Shown: piece by piece, positions 9,237 through 17,606 of the stretch
How positions within the stretch are numbered: the stretch's first letter is position 1
Layout: the number at the start of each line of letters is the position of its first letter
Source of the DNA: Halovenus carboxidivorans
GTDB lineage: Archaea > Halobacteriota > Halobacteria > Halobacteriales > Haloarculaceae
Direction of reading: 5' to 3'
Assembly (NCBI RefSeq): GCF_009831575.1
Contig: NZ_WUUT01000001.1
Location: 186,001 to 250,000 of the forward strand
DNA length: 64,000 nt
The notes under the pieces: model-generated
Told to the model about the DNA's origin: nothing
Databases searched by the model: none
What the model saw: the letters and a program-made list of their open reading frames with translations, nothing else
Program-made: the position numbers and the translations under genes

Positions 9237-9671
9237 ATGTACGACGACATCCTGCTTCCGACCGACGGCAGTTCCGCGACGACGGAGGCGCTCGATCACG
9301 CGCTGACGATTGCGGCCGACAAGGACGCGACCGTTCACCCGCTGTATATCGTCGACAAACGCCACCTCCGCGCGGCGGACGACGACACCACCGAAGAGGT
9401 ACGGCGCTCGCTCGAGGAAGAGGCCACCCACGCGCTCGACGACGCGAGAGTCCGCATCGAAGACGAGGGTGTCACCCCCGAAACCGCCCGGCGGGAGGGG
9501 ATCCCGCACCGCGCGATTCTCGGCTACGCCGAGGAGGCGGACATCGACCTGATCGTGATGGGAACCCACGGCAAAAACGGCCGTGAGCGGCTCGCACAGC
9601 TCGGGAGCACCACCGAACGCGTCGTCAAAAACGCCGACCTTCCCGTGCTGGTCGTCGAGATTGGCGATTGA
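9237..9671 (+). CDS. UspA-family universal stress protein
   Basis: A single UspA domain of 144 residues. It starts MYDDILLPTDGS, and the ATP-binding signature near the end reads GTHGKNGRERLAQLGSTTERV, matching G-2x-G-9x-G(S/T). It probably binds ATP and works as a homodimer in a stress response that cannot be specified. ATG 9237 fits the family N-terminus and a very short leader; the frame is open further upstream, but those residues are not Usp-like. Confidence 0.85.
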   Translation: MYDDILLPTDGSSATTEALDHALTIAADKDATVHPLYIVDKRHLRAADDDTTEEVRRSLEEEATHALDDARVRIEDEGVTPETARREGIPHRAILGYAEEADIDLIVMGTHGKNGRERLAQLGSTTERVVKNADLPVLVVEIGD

Positions 9672-9733
9672 CACGCGTATGCCTGGCGTCTGACGCGGTT
9701 TTAATTGGATCGGGTGGCAGGTTCAGCACACGC

Positions 9734-10588
9734 ATGCCACGCCTGACGGTGACAATCAGCGACGAACACGAGCGGATTCTGGAGCGCCAATCGGACGTCG
9801 GGGAGGCATATCGCTCGAAATCCGAGGTGATTCGGGAGTGTATCGAGGCCCACGAACGGGTCGAGGAACTCTCCGAGCAGTTGGCCTGTCTGGAGGCCGA
9901 AGTCGAGTTGCTGCGCGACCAGCGGGCCAAACTCAAGGAGAAAGCCGCCCGCGTCGACGAACTCGAATCCCAACTTCGACAGCTCCAGGCCGCCTACCAC
10001 CGTGCGATCAGCGAGGGGCGGTCCCCCCAGGAGCTGGAACCGATGGCCGAGCTGTCGGTCGACTCAGGTCCCTCTGCACAGGCGCTGATCGAGGAAGCGG
10101 AGTCTCCGAGCGAGACGCCGACAATCGAGGAGTCCGACGCCGCCGCCGACGCCGAACCCGTGGCGGCCACGACAACAGCCACCCGGGAAGCGGCGGATTC
10201 ACCCGACCCGGAGACGGCCGACCCGCCCGCACAGACGGCGGTCGGTCAGTCCGGGGCGGAGACGGCTACCTCCGAGGGCTCTCCCCAGTCGGTCGAGGAG
10301 ACGCCCGACCGGTCCGATGGGGAGGGTGCGATCGGGTGGGGAGAGTCGCCGGCTGCACACCGGGGTGAATCTCCCTCGCCGGCGGCCACGCAGTCGGAGA
10401 GCAGCCGATCCGCACAGCCAGCCACGACAGACACGGGAGCAACCGCAGGCTCCAGGTCGACTGACGCCGAGGCGGAGTCAGCGACAGACGGCGGCGTCGA
10501 AATCGACGAGGAGCTGTTGTACCAGTCCCCGAGCGTCGGTTCGCGCCTCAAATCCGCGCTATTCGGTGGACCCGGTGGCAGCCGGTGA
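9734..10588 (+). CDS. Ribbon-helix-helix protein with coiled coil and long acidic tail
   Basis: Residues 1-40 (MPRLTVTISDEHERILE...SKSEVIRECIEAH) form a CopG-type ribbon-helix-helix DNA-binding unit. Residues 42-95 are a heptad-rich coiled coil (VEELSEQLACLEAEVELL). The next 160 residues are low-complexity Ser/Thr/Pro/Asp/Glu/Ala, followed by a conserved-looking end with YQSPSVGSRLKSALFGG. The terminal amphipathic stretch could contact a membrane or partner. The 3' end overlaps the convergent SRAP gene by 30 bp. I see no linked target gene; the function is inferred as a DNA-binding regulator or chromosome-associated protein. Confidence 0.65.
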   Translation: MPRLTVTISDEHERILERQSDVGEAYRSKSEVIRECIEAHERVEELSEQLACLEAEVELLRDQRAKLKEKAARVDELESQLRQLQAAYHRAISEGRSPQELEPMAELSVDSGPSAQALIEEAESPSETPTIEESDAAADAEPVAATTTATREAADSPDPETADPPAQTAVGQSGAETATSEGSPQSVEETPDRSDGEGAIGWGESPAAHRGESPSPAATQSESSRSAQPATTDTGATAGSRSTDAEAESATDGGVEIDEELLYQSPSVGSRLKSALFGGPGGSR

Positions 10589-11296
10589 GTCGACGGCATC
10601 GACGAGTTCGGCGTGGTCGTTCGCGGGGTCGTTGACCGCCGTCGAGACGGGATAGGCGTGCATCGATTCGGCGGGATGCGGTTCGAGCAGTTTTTCGGCG
10701 CTGTCCGGTGACGCCGAGAGCCATCGCTCGCGCTGGTCGTCGGGGAGGATCACCGCCATCCGATGGTGGAGATCCGAGACGAGGTCGTTCGGCTCGGTCG
10801 TCACGATGGTGAACGTCTCGACCGGCTCCGCCTCCGGGCTCGCGGCTCCGTCACCGAACGCGTCGAGACCGGTCTGTGTCGTCGGCGGCTGCCAGCGCGT
10901 CCACAGCCCCGCCATCAGGAAGGGTCGCCCGTCGGTGAAGGTGACGCGATACGGCTGGCTCCCCTGGTCGGTCTCGACCCACTCGTAGAAGCCGTCGGCG
11001 GGGACGAGACACCGGCCAGCCCCCTCGATCTCTCCCTCGAAGGCGTCTGCGAAGCTCGATTTCTCCGCGAGCGTCTCGGCGCGGGCGTTGATGTGTCCCC
11101 CGTCAGTTTTCGCCTCGGCCCACTGTGGGACGAGTCCCCATTCGAGTCGTCGGAGCCGTCCCGGTTCGTCGTCGGTGATGACCGGCAACTGCTGGCCCGG
11201 CGCGGCGTTGTACGTCGGTTCGTAGGCCTCGACGTCGATGCCGAACCGGTCAGACAGCGTCTCCGGGGCGACAAAGAGCGTGTATCGACCGCACAT
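10559..11296 (-). CDS. SRAP-domain protein (YedK/HMCES family)
   Basis: Begins MCGRYTLF, so the catalytic Cys becomes the N-terminal residue after Met removal. The other signature elements are present: YNAAPGQ, WGLVPQWA, NARAETLAEK, RCLVPADGFYEW and the His of SDLHHRMAVIL. Known members crosslink to abasic sites in single-stranded DNA through a thiazolidine and protect them. Length (245) is slightly above the family core because of an insertion after TRWQPP. The start at 11296 is fixed by the required Cys2. Confidence 0.9.
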   Translation of the reverse strand: MCGRYTLFVAPETLSDRFGIDVEAYEPTYNAAPGQQLPVITDDEPGRLRRLEWGLVPQWAEAKTDGGHINARAETLAEKSSFADAFEGEIEGAGRCLVPADGFYEWVETDQGSQPYRVTFTDGRPFLMAGLWTRWQPPTTQTGLDAFGDGAASPEAEPVETFTIVTTEPNDLVSDLHHRMAVILPDDQRERWLSASPDSAEKLLEPHPAESMHAYPVSTAVNDPANDHAELVDAVDSPAATGSTE

Positions 11297-11381
11297 ATCG
11301 GTACGTGGGGCCGATAGCTCAAAAAGGCGTCCGGTCGGTCGAGCAGAATACTTAGGGGTCGACGACCCCGAGTACGGGGTA

Positions 11382-11921
11382 ATGGGACTGTTCCGGTCGG
11401 ACGAACTGCTCGGCATCGCCGCGGAGACACTGGAGTTCATCCTCTCGGCCTCCGAGCAGACTCACCCGAACGAGTACATGGGGTTTCTCCGGGCCGACGA
11501 CGCCGGTCGGCTCGACCTCGACCGCGACGGGAACGTCATCACCGACGTGTTGGTCATCCCCGGAACCGAGTCAGGCCCGACGAGCGCCTCGGTCAAGGAG
11601 ATGATGCGACCGAACGATATCCGTTCTGTTGGCTCCGTCCACTCCCACCCGAACGGCGTGCTCCGGCCCAGCGACGCCGATCTCCGGACGTTCTCCAGCG
11701 GCCGGGTGCACATCATCGTCGGCGCACCGTACGGCCGCAGCGACTGGCAGGCCTTCGACAATCAGGGTGAGCCGACCGATCTCGACGTGATCGACGTCTC
11801 CCTACCCGACGAGGAGTTCTTCGAGTTGACCCAGGAGAGTCTCGGCGACGAACACCTCGACCAGCCCCGCGAGAAATCCGAGGACGACGACAGCGGCGGT
11901 CTGTTCTCGTGGTTCCGCTAG
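11382..11921 (+). CDS. JAMM/MPN+ metalloprotease
   Basis: A 179-residue JAMM-domain protein. The zinc and catalytic signature is HSHPNGVLRPSDAD (His, His, Ser, Asp), with an upstream Glu in HPNEYMGFL. Archaeal JAMM proteins such as HvJAMM1 cleave ubiquitin-like SAMP conjugates, so a desampylase-like role is possible, but the family also includes other isopeptidases. A Ser/Asp-rich C-terminal tail ends in GGLFSWFR. It starts at ATG 11382, divergent from the SRAP gene, and its stop overlaps the convergent NfeD gene by four bases. Confidence 0.8.
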   Translation: MGLFRSDELLGIAAETLEFILSASEQTHPNEYMGFLRADDAGRLDLDRDGNVITDVLVIPGTESGPTSASVKEMMRPNDIRSVGSVHSHPNGVLRPSDADLRTFSSGRVHIIVGAPYGRSDWQAFDNQGEPTDLDVIDVSLPDEEFFELTQESLGDEHLDQPREKSEDDDSGGLFSWFR

Positions 11922-12454
11922 GCCTGTTCGGCCTCAGCCTCGCGTTCGAGTTCGCGGTCTATCTCGTCTTTGACGTTGTCGACCGACTCGACGGTGAGGA
12001 CGTTTCCGCCGCCGGGGTCGACGACGATCACTTCGGTTCCCTCCGGGAGTTCGTCGTCGAAACTGCGGGCTTCGTAGTACGGATTGAAGCCGCCCTCGTC
12101 GAGTTTGACCTGACCGTCGGTCGGCGTGACCCGCTCGGTGACGCGGCCTGATTTCCCTCGAAGCGAGTCGGAATCGCTCGTCTTGCCTTGCCCCTGACCG
12201 CCGTAGAGGTCGAGTTCGCGGTAGGCGTACAGCGTCCCGACGGATGTCGCCAGGACGACCACCGCCATGATCGTGAGAATGAGCGGCGCGGGAATCGCCG
12301 CGGGAAGTAACACGCCGACGATTCCCGCGGCGAGAATCCCCGTTCCGGCGACGAAGAAGTGCGCTCCGGGCGCGAACGCCTCGGCGATGATCAGCCCCGC
12401 ACCGGCGACCAACATGAACACCGCGATGTTGCCCATGAGCGACTCCAGGACCAT
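11918..12454 (-). CDS. NfeD-family membrane protein
   Basis: Three or four hydrophobic helices in the first 85 residues (MVLESLMGNIAVFMLVAGAG and IPAPLILTIMAVVVLATSV) are followed by a soluble OB-fold-like domain with the NfeD pattern G(K)SGRVTERVTPTDGQV and LPEGTEVIVVDPGGG. Partners in other genomes are stomatin/prohibitin proteins and membrane proteases; none is next to it here. A second ATG at 12436 is possible. Function: probable organiser of membrane protein complexes, inferred from the family. Confidence 0.8.
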   Translation of the reverse strand: MVLESLMGNIAVFMLVAGAGLIIAEAFAPGAHFFVAGTGILAAGIVGVLLPAAIPAPLILTIMAVVVLATSVGTLYAYRELDLYGGQGQGKTSDSDSLRGKSGRVTERVTPTDGQVKLDEGGFNPYYEARSFDDELPEGTEVIVVDPGGGNVLTVESVDNVKDEIDRELEREAEAEQA

Positions 12455-12584
12455 ACCAAAAGTTGTGTTGGAACGCAGATAACAGTTCGGGCTCGTTTCC
12501 TCCCGGGAAACGAGGGGCGGACAGCGGTGCGCTCACCCACGACGAAGCCGAGATGTTTATGCACGCGCCCGCTGAGTCACACGT

Positions 12585-13073
12585 ATGGACGTGAAGTCGC
12601 GTCACCATCTCCGGTCGGACGAAATCGGGGCGATTCAGGAGGCCATCGAGTCCAAACTCGGCGTCACCGTCGACGCCGATTCCTTCGAGAAAGTCGAGTT
12701 CGACGACAGCGAGTGGAACGTCGTCCTCGTCGACGGCGAGCCACTGGTCCTCTACGTCGGAGACGACGACCGGGAGCCATTTCTGACGGTGCGAGGCGCG
12801 AACGAGTACCCGCCGACAAAACGGATCGTCACCGTCGATGCCGGCGCGATCCAGTTCGTCTCCGACGGCGCGGACGTGATGCGTCCGGGCATCGTCGAGG
12901 CCGACGAGGTGATCGCGGAGGGCGATCTCGTCGTCATCAACGAGGAGGGCCACGGGAAGTTCCTGGCCATCGGCCGCGCGCTCGTCGACGGCACGGAGAT
13001 GGTCGGCGAGGAGGGTCGTGTCGTCGAGTCGATCCACCACGTCGGCGACGACCTCTACGAGATGACGATCTGA
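12585..13073 (+). CDS. PUA-domain RNA-binding protein (MCTS1/Tma20-like)
   Basis: A 162-residue protein with an N-terminal helical/strand domain starting MDVKSRHHLRSDEI and a C-terminal PUA domain. The PUA signature is VTVDAGAIQFVSDGADVMRPGIVEAD followed by GDLVVINEEGHGKFLAIGRAL. The same arrangement occurs in archaeal homologues of MCT-1/Tma20, which act on tRNA at the ribosome. The start at 12585 is leaderless-like, with an AT-rich TTTATGCA element about 30 bp upstream. It lies just before sepF on the same strand. Confidence 0.8.
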   Translation: MDVKSRHHLRSDEIGAIQEAIESKLGVTVDADSFEKVEFDDSEWNVVLVDGEPLVLYVGDDDREPFLTVRGANEYPPTKRIVTVDAGAIQFVSDGADVMRPGIVEADEVIAEGDLVVINEEGHGKFLAIGRALVDGTEMVGEEGRVVESIHHVGDDLYEMTI

Positions 13074-13138
13074 TCTCGCGTGCGTGATACGTTCCGTCTG
13101 ACGTAAAGCCTAAACAGCCGGCGGCCGCCCCTACACGT

Positions 13139-13498
13139 ATGGGACTCATGAGCAAGATACTCGGTGGGTCGGGAGGCACCCGACAGACCGAGGATTACGT
13201 CGAACTCAGCGCCGACGACCTGGCCGGCGAAGACGTCGAGGCCGACACCGAGGTCAAAATCGCCAAAATCGCGGACAAATCCGACGTGATCGATATCAAA
13301 GACGAGGTGTACGACGGCAACATCGTCATCGCCGATATCACCCGCCACAGCACGCAGGACCGGACGATGGAACACATCACGGACGAGCTCAAGCAGGTCG
13401 CCAAGGAGGTTCGAGGCGACATCGTCCAGAAGGACGACGACCAACTCATTATCACGCCGACGGGCGCGCGAATCAGCCGCGAACGGATCGGCCGCTGA
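13139..13498 (+). CDS. sepF: SepF, FtsZ membrane anchor
   Basis: Archaeal SepF of 119 residues. The first dozen residues (MGLMSKILGG) form the amphipathic membrane-binding helix, then comes an acidic linker, and from about residue 35 the compact SepF fold (TEVKIAKIADKSDVIDI to RGDIVQKDDDQLIITP). In haloarchaea SepF anchors FtsZ2/FtsZ1 rings to the membrane during cytokinesis. It lies 65 bp after the PUA gene on the same strand and may be co-transcribed or have its own promoter. Confidence 0.85.
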   Translation: MGLMSKILGGSGGTRQTEDYVELSADDLAGEDVEADTEVKIAKIADKSDVIDIKDEVYDGNIVIADITRHSTQDRTMEHITDELKQVAKEVRGDIVQKDDDQLIITPTGARISRERIGR

Positions 13499-13538
13499 GT
13501 GTCCCGGCACACGGCGACTCAGGGCGCGGGTTCTTCTG

Positions 13539-14045
13539 TCACGGCTTCCGAACGCGCACCCGTCCGTCGCTGGTCACGTTGACCGACAGCGTCGTTCGGA
13601 TCTGTCGCCCGTCGACCGCGCTACCCGCCGCGTCGCTGATCCGTTTCATCAGTTCGGGGGCGTTGTGGGTCACCGTGATATCGGCATCGTCACAGGCGTC
13701 GAAGACGAGATCAGGCGTCTCGTAGAGATCGGTCCCCGCGGGAATCTCGACGCGGACCGGCGCGGACAGTAACTCCGAGAACTCGACCGTCTCGCGGGCC
13801 TTCTCGACGTTCTCGCGCGCTCGGTTCTCGATCCCGGTGATGTTCTCGCGGGTGGTGCCGAGGCGGTCAGCGATATCGGCCTGCCTGAGGCCGTGTTCGC
13901 GCATCACGAGCACCTCCGCCTGCCGCCGAGTAAGGAGTGTTCGTTCCTCCTCGAAACCGATCTCCTCGAGCAGTTCCGCGGCGTCCTGCTGGTTGCGAAG
14001 GTCGGTCCCGCCGGTACCCCCATCGTCGTCCGGTTCGTCGCCCAT
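13539..14045 (-). CDS. Tfx-family DNA-binding regulator
   Basis: Starts MGDEPDDDGG (14045). Residues 40-90 carry a sigma-70 region-4-like HTH (LLTRRQAEVLVMREHGLRQADIADRLGTTRENI) that defines Tfx. The rest (SAPVRVEIPAGTDLYETPDLVFDACDDADI) is the conserved Tfx C-terminal domain. The founding Tfx of Methanothermobacter binds the promoter of the molybdenum formylmethanofuran dehydrogenase operon. Here it lies 31 bp downstream of a MOT1-type molybdate transporter in the same orientation, so control of molybdate uptake or use is a reasonable inference. Confidence 0.8.
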   Translation of the reverse strand: MGDEPDDDGGTGGTDLRNQQDAAELLEEIGFEEERTLLTRRQAEVLVMREHGLRQADIADRLGTTRENITGIENRARENVEKARETVEFSELLSAPVRVEIPAGTDLYETPDLVFDACDDADITVTHNAPELMKRISDAAGSAVDGRQIRTTLSVNVTSDGRVRVRKP

Positions 14046-14076
14046 ACCAATTCCTATGTGCCGTAAGTAGTAGAAG

Positions 14077-15168
14077 TTACGTCCGCCGACGTACCGCCAG
14101 GTGGACGACGATCCCGGCGACGAACGCGATCCCGAGGTTCGTGAGCACCGCGAGTAGCCCGATTCCGACCGATAGCGGGAGGTTCGAGGACTTGCGGACG
14201 CTTTTGCCCAGCGACAGCGCGATAATCGCGAGCAACACGCCGAGCATCGCCAGCGGGAACGCGCCGAGCACCGCCGCCGTCGCGAAGACCGCGGCCCCGA
14301 GATAACCGACTCCGAGCAGCACGTTCGCTCCGCCGGTGCGCGCCCCGAACTCGTACTTGCCCGCGACGCCGTCACAGCCGTGACACATCGGGATCCCTCC
14401 GGCGGGCACGGCGAGCAGGTTCGTCACCCCCATGCTCGTCGACAGTTCGTCCGGGGAGACCTCGGCGTCGAACAGGTCCGCGAACAGAAGCGAGGTCGCC
14501 AGCGCGGCGTTGCCGATGGTCATCGCCAGTTGCGCGAAGACGCCGTCGAGAGTGGGTCGCAGTCCGGCCTCCGCGACCGGCGGGACCGGCGGCGCACCCG
14601 GCCACTGCGGCGTCGGCACGCCAGCGCCTGTAAGTGCCAGCCCGACCCCGACGGTCAGCACGGCCAGCGCGCTCAGATTCCGGTAGCCCGCGAGCACCAC
14701 GACCGTCGCGATGGCCAGGCCCGCGCCCGCGAGCAGTAGGTCCCCGGCGGCGAGGCGAACCCCGGTTCCGAGTAACACCAGCCCCACCGCGAACTGGACG
14801 CCGCGGATGACTGGCTCGCCGATCCACCGTTCGATCTTCCCGAGCGTGCCCGTCAGCCCGACGACGAGGAGGACGACACCGAGGATCAGCCCCGCCAGGG
14901 CGAGTTCCGCGTACGTGATCGCGCCGGCGATAGCCAGCGCCGTGAGCGCCTTCATCGGTTCGACGGAGATCGGCAGGCCGTATCTGACCCCCCAGACGAT
15001 CTGGAAGACGCCGAACACGAGCAACACGTGCGGGAGCGAGATTGTCGTCAGCAGCGACAGCGCGACGACTAGCGGGAGCACTGTAATCGAATCCCCTACC
15101 GCCCCCGTGAGTTCGTTGAACTCGAACTTGAGCCGGCGCCCTGCGACAGATCGGGGCTCGTACGCCAT
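14077..15168 (-). CDS. MOT1-type molybdate/sulfate transporter
   Basis: A 363-residue integral membrane protein with about ten hydrophobic helices. The MOT1 signatures are present twice: [17 protein letters not shown] and [27 protein letters not shown], the latter with the PMCHG loop typical of the family. MOT1 proteins carry molybdate across the membrane; related SulP members carry sulfate. It is the first gene of a two-gene unit with tfx. The region upstream (15169-15324) is AT-richer and would hold its promoter. Confidence 0.75.
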   Translation of the reverse strand: MAYEPRSVAGRRLKFEFNELTGAVGDSITVLPLVVALSLLTTISLPHVLLVFGVFQIVWGVRYGLPISVEPMKALTALAIAGAITYAELALAGLILGVVLLVVGLTGTLGKIERWIGEPVIRGVQFAVGLVLLGTGVRLAAGDLLLAGAGLAIATVVVLAGYRNLSALAVLTVGVGLALTGAGVPTPQWPGAPPVPPVAEAGLRPTLDGVFAQLAMTIGNAALATSLLFADLFDAEVSPDELSTSMGVTNLLAVPAGGIPMCHGCDGVAGKYEFGARTGGANVLLGVGYLGAAVFATAAVLGAFPLAMLGVLLAIIALSLGKSVRKSSNLPLSVGIGLLAVLTNLGIAFVAGIVVHLAVRRRT

Positions 15169-15324
15169 CTATTCACTACTACGGGCGGATACACTTATCT
15201 CTATCCAGTTGCCGAAACGCGTTACACTCGAAATCGGAGTAATTAATAGTGGTTCCTACTTCTCGGTCGGGTGATCCGCTTCGCTTACCACCGCTCCTCG
15301 AAACACCCGGGCGAACACGGCCGT

Positions 15325-15390
15325 GCTCCCGGTTACTCCAGGGCGTCGAGACGGAACTCGAAGGCCGCAACAGGCAGTTCCAGGTCGTGT
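15325..15390 (-). repeat. Detached copy of the pheT 3' end
   Basis: These 66 bases match 15474-15539 with a single mismatch (GAGACGG against GAGGCGG), with a period of 149 bp. The matched segment covers the last 19 codons of pheT including the stop. The copy has no upstream pheT sequence, so it is a scar of a duplication or of recombination at the gene's end. Between the copies are a T-rich and an A-rich run (CCTTTTTTC, CCAAAAAATC) and a short GCTCGCTC repeat. Confidence 0.85.
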
Positions 15391-15473
15391 CGCGACCACC
15401 TTTTTTCGACTCGGGTACAGGGACCCCTCGTCCAAAAAATCTGGACCAAAAAAGCCGCTCGCTCACTCCGCTC

Positions 15474-15539
15474 GCTCCCGGTTACTCCAGGGCGTCGAGG
15501 CGGAACTCGAAGGCCGCAACAGGCAGTTCCAGGTCGTGT
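15474..15539 (-). repeat. pheT 3' end, second member of the 66-bp direct repeat
   Basis: This is the functional copy: it contains the pheT stop codon (TAA at 15484-15482) and the codons before it. See the partner at 15325-15390. The identity is too high (65 of 66) to be chance and implies a recent event. Confidence 0.85.
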
Positions 15540-17206
15540 TCGACGAGCACCTTCGGGTGGATCTCACCGATCACGCCGACGGATTCGCCGTCGAGGACGA
15601 CTTCGGCGGTCCGGCCCGGGATGAACGTCGGGTGCTCGGTCGGTGGCGTCGCCAGGTCTGCGTCGAAGGCCTTGGCGAGCGCCTGCAGGCGGCCGCGGGC
15701 GTCCTCGTAGGAGGCCTCGGTGTCGGCGAGGACGGCCGCCACGGTCCGGCGCTCGGCGACGCCCGTGTTCTCGCTGTCGTCGAGTTCCGCCGCGAGCCCG
15801 ATTTCGGAGAGGTGTTGCGGGTACTCGCGGTGGGTGTTGTTCTCTAAGACGAGCAACAGCGAGGGCAGCGCCCACGTCCGCAGGATCTCGTAGGCTTCGC
15901 TGTACGGCTCGCGGATCGTCACCGGCTGGCCGCCGCCGAGTACGTCCGACCCGGGTTCGATCCCCAGGCGGTCGAAGTTCTCCTCCGTCGAGATCATGTG
16001 GAAGTTCAGGAGGTCCTCGAAGCCGAGACCGACCAGCGTGTCCCGGGCGGCGTCTTCCAGTCGCGAGCGCTCGTGGCGACCCCCGACGGTCGACACGTCC
16101 GGATACCGGGGTTCGAGGTCGTTGAACCCGTATGCGCGGCCGATGTCGTCGATCACGTCGAGCGGGTGCAACACGTCGACGCGGTAGGGCGGGATCTCCA
16201 CCTCGTAGGTGACCTCCTCGTCGTCGTCGACCGTCCCGTCGAGGCCGGCCCGTTCGAGACAGTCGAGCACCGTGCCGCTGTCGAACTCGACGCCGACGAT
16301 GCTCTCGATGCGGTCGTGAGCGACGGTCTTGGTCTTGACCGAGAAGTCCGGTCGGTCGAGGCTCCGGCCGGCGTACTCGCCGGGCGTGTCGTCGGTGTAC
16401 TCGACGGTGACGCGCTCGACGGTGCCGCCGCGGGCCGACAGCGCGTAGCAGACGATGTTGCACATGTGATCGACCGTCCACTGGTCGGTGCCGGTCATCT
16501 CGATCAGCAGGTCGCGGGAGTCCTCGGTGACCTCGGTCCGGCGGCCGTTGATCACCGGCGGGAACGAGAACAGCCCGATGTCGTCGTAGATCGCGGGGTA
16601 CTCCTCGAAGCCGTCGACGAGGTCGGCGTACTGCGAGCCCATGTGGTGGGAGTCGGTCACCTCGCGGGGGGTCATGCCCTCCTCGCTCTCCAGCGGGACG
16701 AACCGCTCCTCGTCGGGGTCCATCGAGGTGTACCGGATCGTCTTCTCGCCGCCGGTGCCGGCCGCGCCCTTCAGTGCCACGAGGTCGTGGACGCCGATCG
16801 CGCCCTTGGCGCGCTGGCGACCCATCGTCGCGTGGAGTTTCTCCTGGATCTGGATGAGCGACTCCAGCGATTCCTCGTCGAACTCCAGTCCGCGGACGAC
16901 CGCACCCGTCACGTACGGGCGCTCGGCGGGCGGGCCGTCGACCTCGATTGTCCACTCGGGGTCGTTCGTGTTCGGCACGTAGACGCCGCGGTCGGTGCCG
17001 TACTGATACCGCAGCGAGCGGGCGATCCCCTCGACAGAGAGGCGGTCGAGGCGGTCGGGGGCGAACTCCAGTTGGAACTCGTCCTCGTCGGTCCAACCCT
17101 CGAACTCCAGGCCGAGCGCGAACAGGTCCTCGCGGAGTTCGTCGTCGTCTTTGTCCGTGCCGACGAGTTGGCGGAGTTCGTCGGGATCGACGTCGACGAC
17201 GGGCAT
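15482..17206 (-). CDS. pheT: Phenylalanyl-tRNA synthetase beta subunit
   Basis: A 574-residue archaeal-type PheT that starts MPVVDVDPDELRQL. It contains the B3/B4 region (VNTNDPEWTIEVDG... and FPPVINGRRTEVTE), the B5 domain (DFSVKTKTV... YRVDVLHPLDVIDDIGRAYGF) and a class II-like core (DLLNFHMISTEENF, VTIREPYSEAYEILR). It forms the alpha2beta2 enzyme with PheS, encoded 13.5 kb away at 30698-32206 on the same strand. In an uninterrupted chromosome the pheS stop and pheT start would overlap as TGATG. Here a provirus lies between, so pheT must use a new promoter. Confidence 0.95.
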   Translation of the reverse strand: MPVVDVDPDELRQLVGTDKDDDELREDLFALGLEFEGWTDEDEFQLEFAPDRLDRLSVEGIARSLRYQYGTDRGVYVPNTNDPEWTIEVDGPPAERPYVTGAVVRGLEFDEESLESLIQIQEKLHATMGRQRAKGAIGVHDLVALKGAAGTGGEKTIRYTSMDPDEERFVPLESEEGMTPREVTDSHHMGSQYADLVDGFEEYPAIYDDIGLFSFPPVINGRRTEVTEDSRDLLIEMTGTDQWTVDHMCNIVCYALSARGGTVERVTVEYTDDTPGEYAGRSLDRPDFSVKTKTVAHDRIESIVGVEFDSGTVLDCLERAGLDGTVDDDEEVTYEVEIPPYRVDVLHPLDVIDDIGRAYGFNDLEPRYPDVSTVGGRHERSRLEDAARDTLVGLGFEDLLNFHMISTEENFDRLGIEPGSDVLGGGQPVTIREPYSEAYEILRTWALPSLLLVLENNTHREYPQHLSEIGLAAELDDSENTGVAERRTVAAVLADTEASYEDARGRLQALAKAFDADLATPPTEHPTFIPGRTAEVVLDGESVGVIGEIHPKVLVEHDLELPVAAFEFRLDALE

Positions 17207-17220
17207 CAGTACACCACCTC
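17206..17220. repeat. Left attachment core (pheT side)
   Basis: TCAGTACACCACCTC is repeated exactly at 30698-30712. Read on the minus strand it is GAGGTGGTGTACTGA, which encodes the last four residues of PheS and its stop. The flanking bases differ at both sides, so the repeat is exactly 15 bp. At this end it supplies a GAGGTG purine-rich stretch just before pheT. Confidence 0.9.
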
Positions 17221-17227
17221 ACGAATA

Positions 17228-17240
17228 GCGTATACAAATC
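17228..17240 (-). promoter_or_regulatory. Candidate TATA box for pheT inside the provirus end
   Basis: On the minus strand the sequence reads GATTTGTATACGC. Its centre is about 26 bp upstream of the A of the pheT start codon, the spacing expected between an archaeal TATA box and the transcription start. This would give a leaderless pheT mRNA. It lies within the recombinase-binding-like inverted repeat of the provirus. Position and sequence are seen; activity is inferred. Confidence 0.4.
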
Positions 17241-17276
17241 GTAGCGTTTTTCGTCTCATATCTCAAATTACTCTCT

Positions 17277-17606
17277 ATGGGCTCAAATAAGGTTATGGTT
17301 GGATGTAGAGTGTCCGAAAACCGCAAGGAAGAGTGGGATGAGTTTGTAGAAGGCTCGGATGAGTTCAACACGCTCGCACAGCTTGTCAGGGTGGGCGTAG
17401 AGCGGATTATTTCGGATGCGGAGTCAGACGATGAGGAACAGTTAGAAATGATTAGAGACGACTTACAGGGCGTTCTGAGAGAAATCAAACAGACACGGTT
17501 AGACATCGAAGAATTAGAGGAGAATATAGACGACGCAGAGGATATTTCAGACGAACTGATGTTCGAACTGGAGGAATTCTTCCACGGTGATGAAAATGAA
17601 CAGTAA
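17277..17606 (+). CDS. Ribbon-helix-helix-like coiled-coil protein beside the integrase
   Basis: A 109-residue protein. The N-terminal 40 residues (KVMVGCRVSENRKEEWDEFV...LAQLVRVGVERII) have the shape of a CopG/Arc-type RHH unit. The rest is a highly charged coiled coil (LRDDLQ-like heptads; EELEENIDDAEDISDELMFELEEFF). The stop codon overlaps the start region of the integrase gene, so the two are translated together. An excisionase or regulator of integration is plausible from position, but no motif proves it. Confidence 0.7.
   Translation: MGSNKVMVGCRVSENRKEEWDEFVEGSDEFNTLAQLVRVGVERIISDAESDDEEQLEMIRDDLQGVLREIKQTRLDIEELEENIDDAEDISDELMFELEEFFHGDENEQ

Noticed and set aside
15564-17237. 557-codon minus-strand frame over pheT
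   Set aside because: Arg-rich shadow of pheT in another frame with no recognisable motif.
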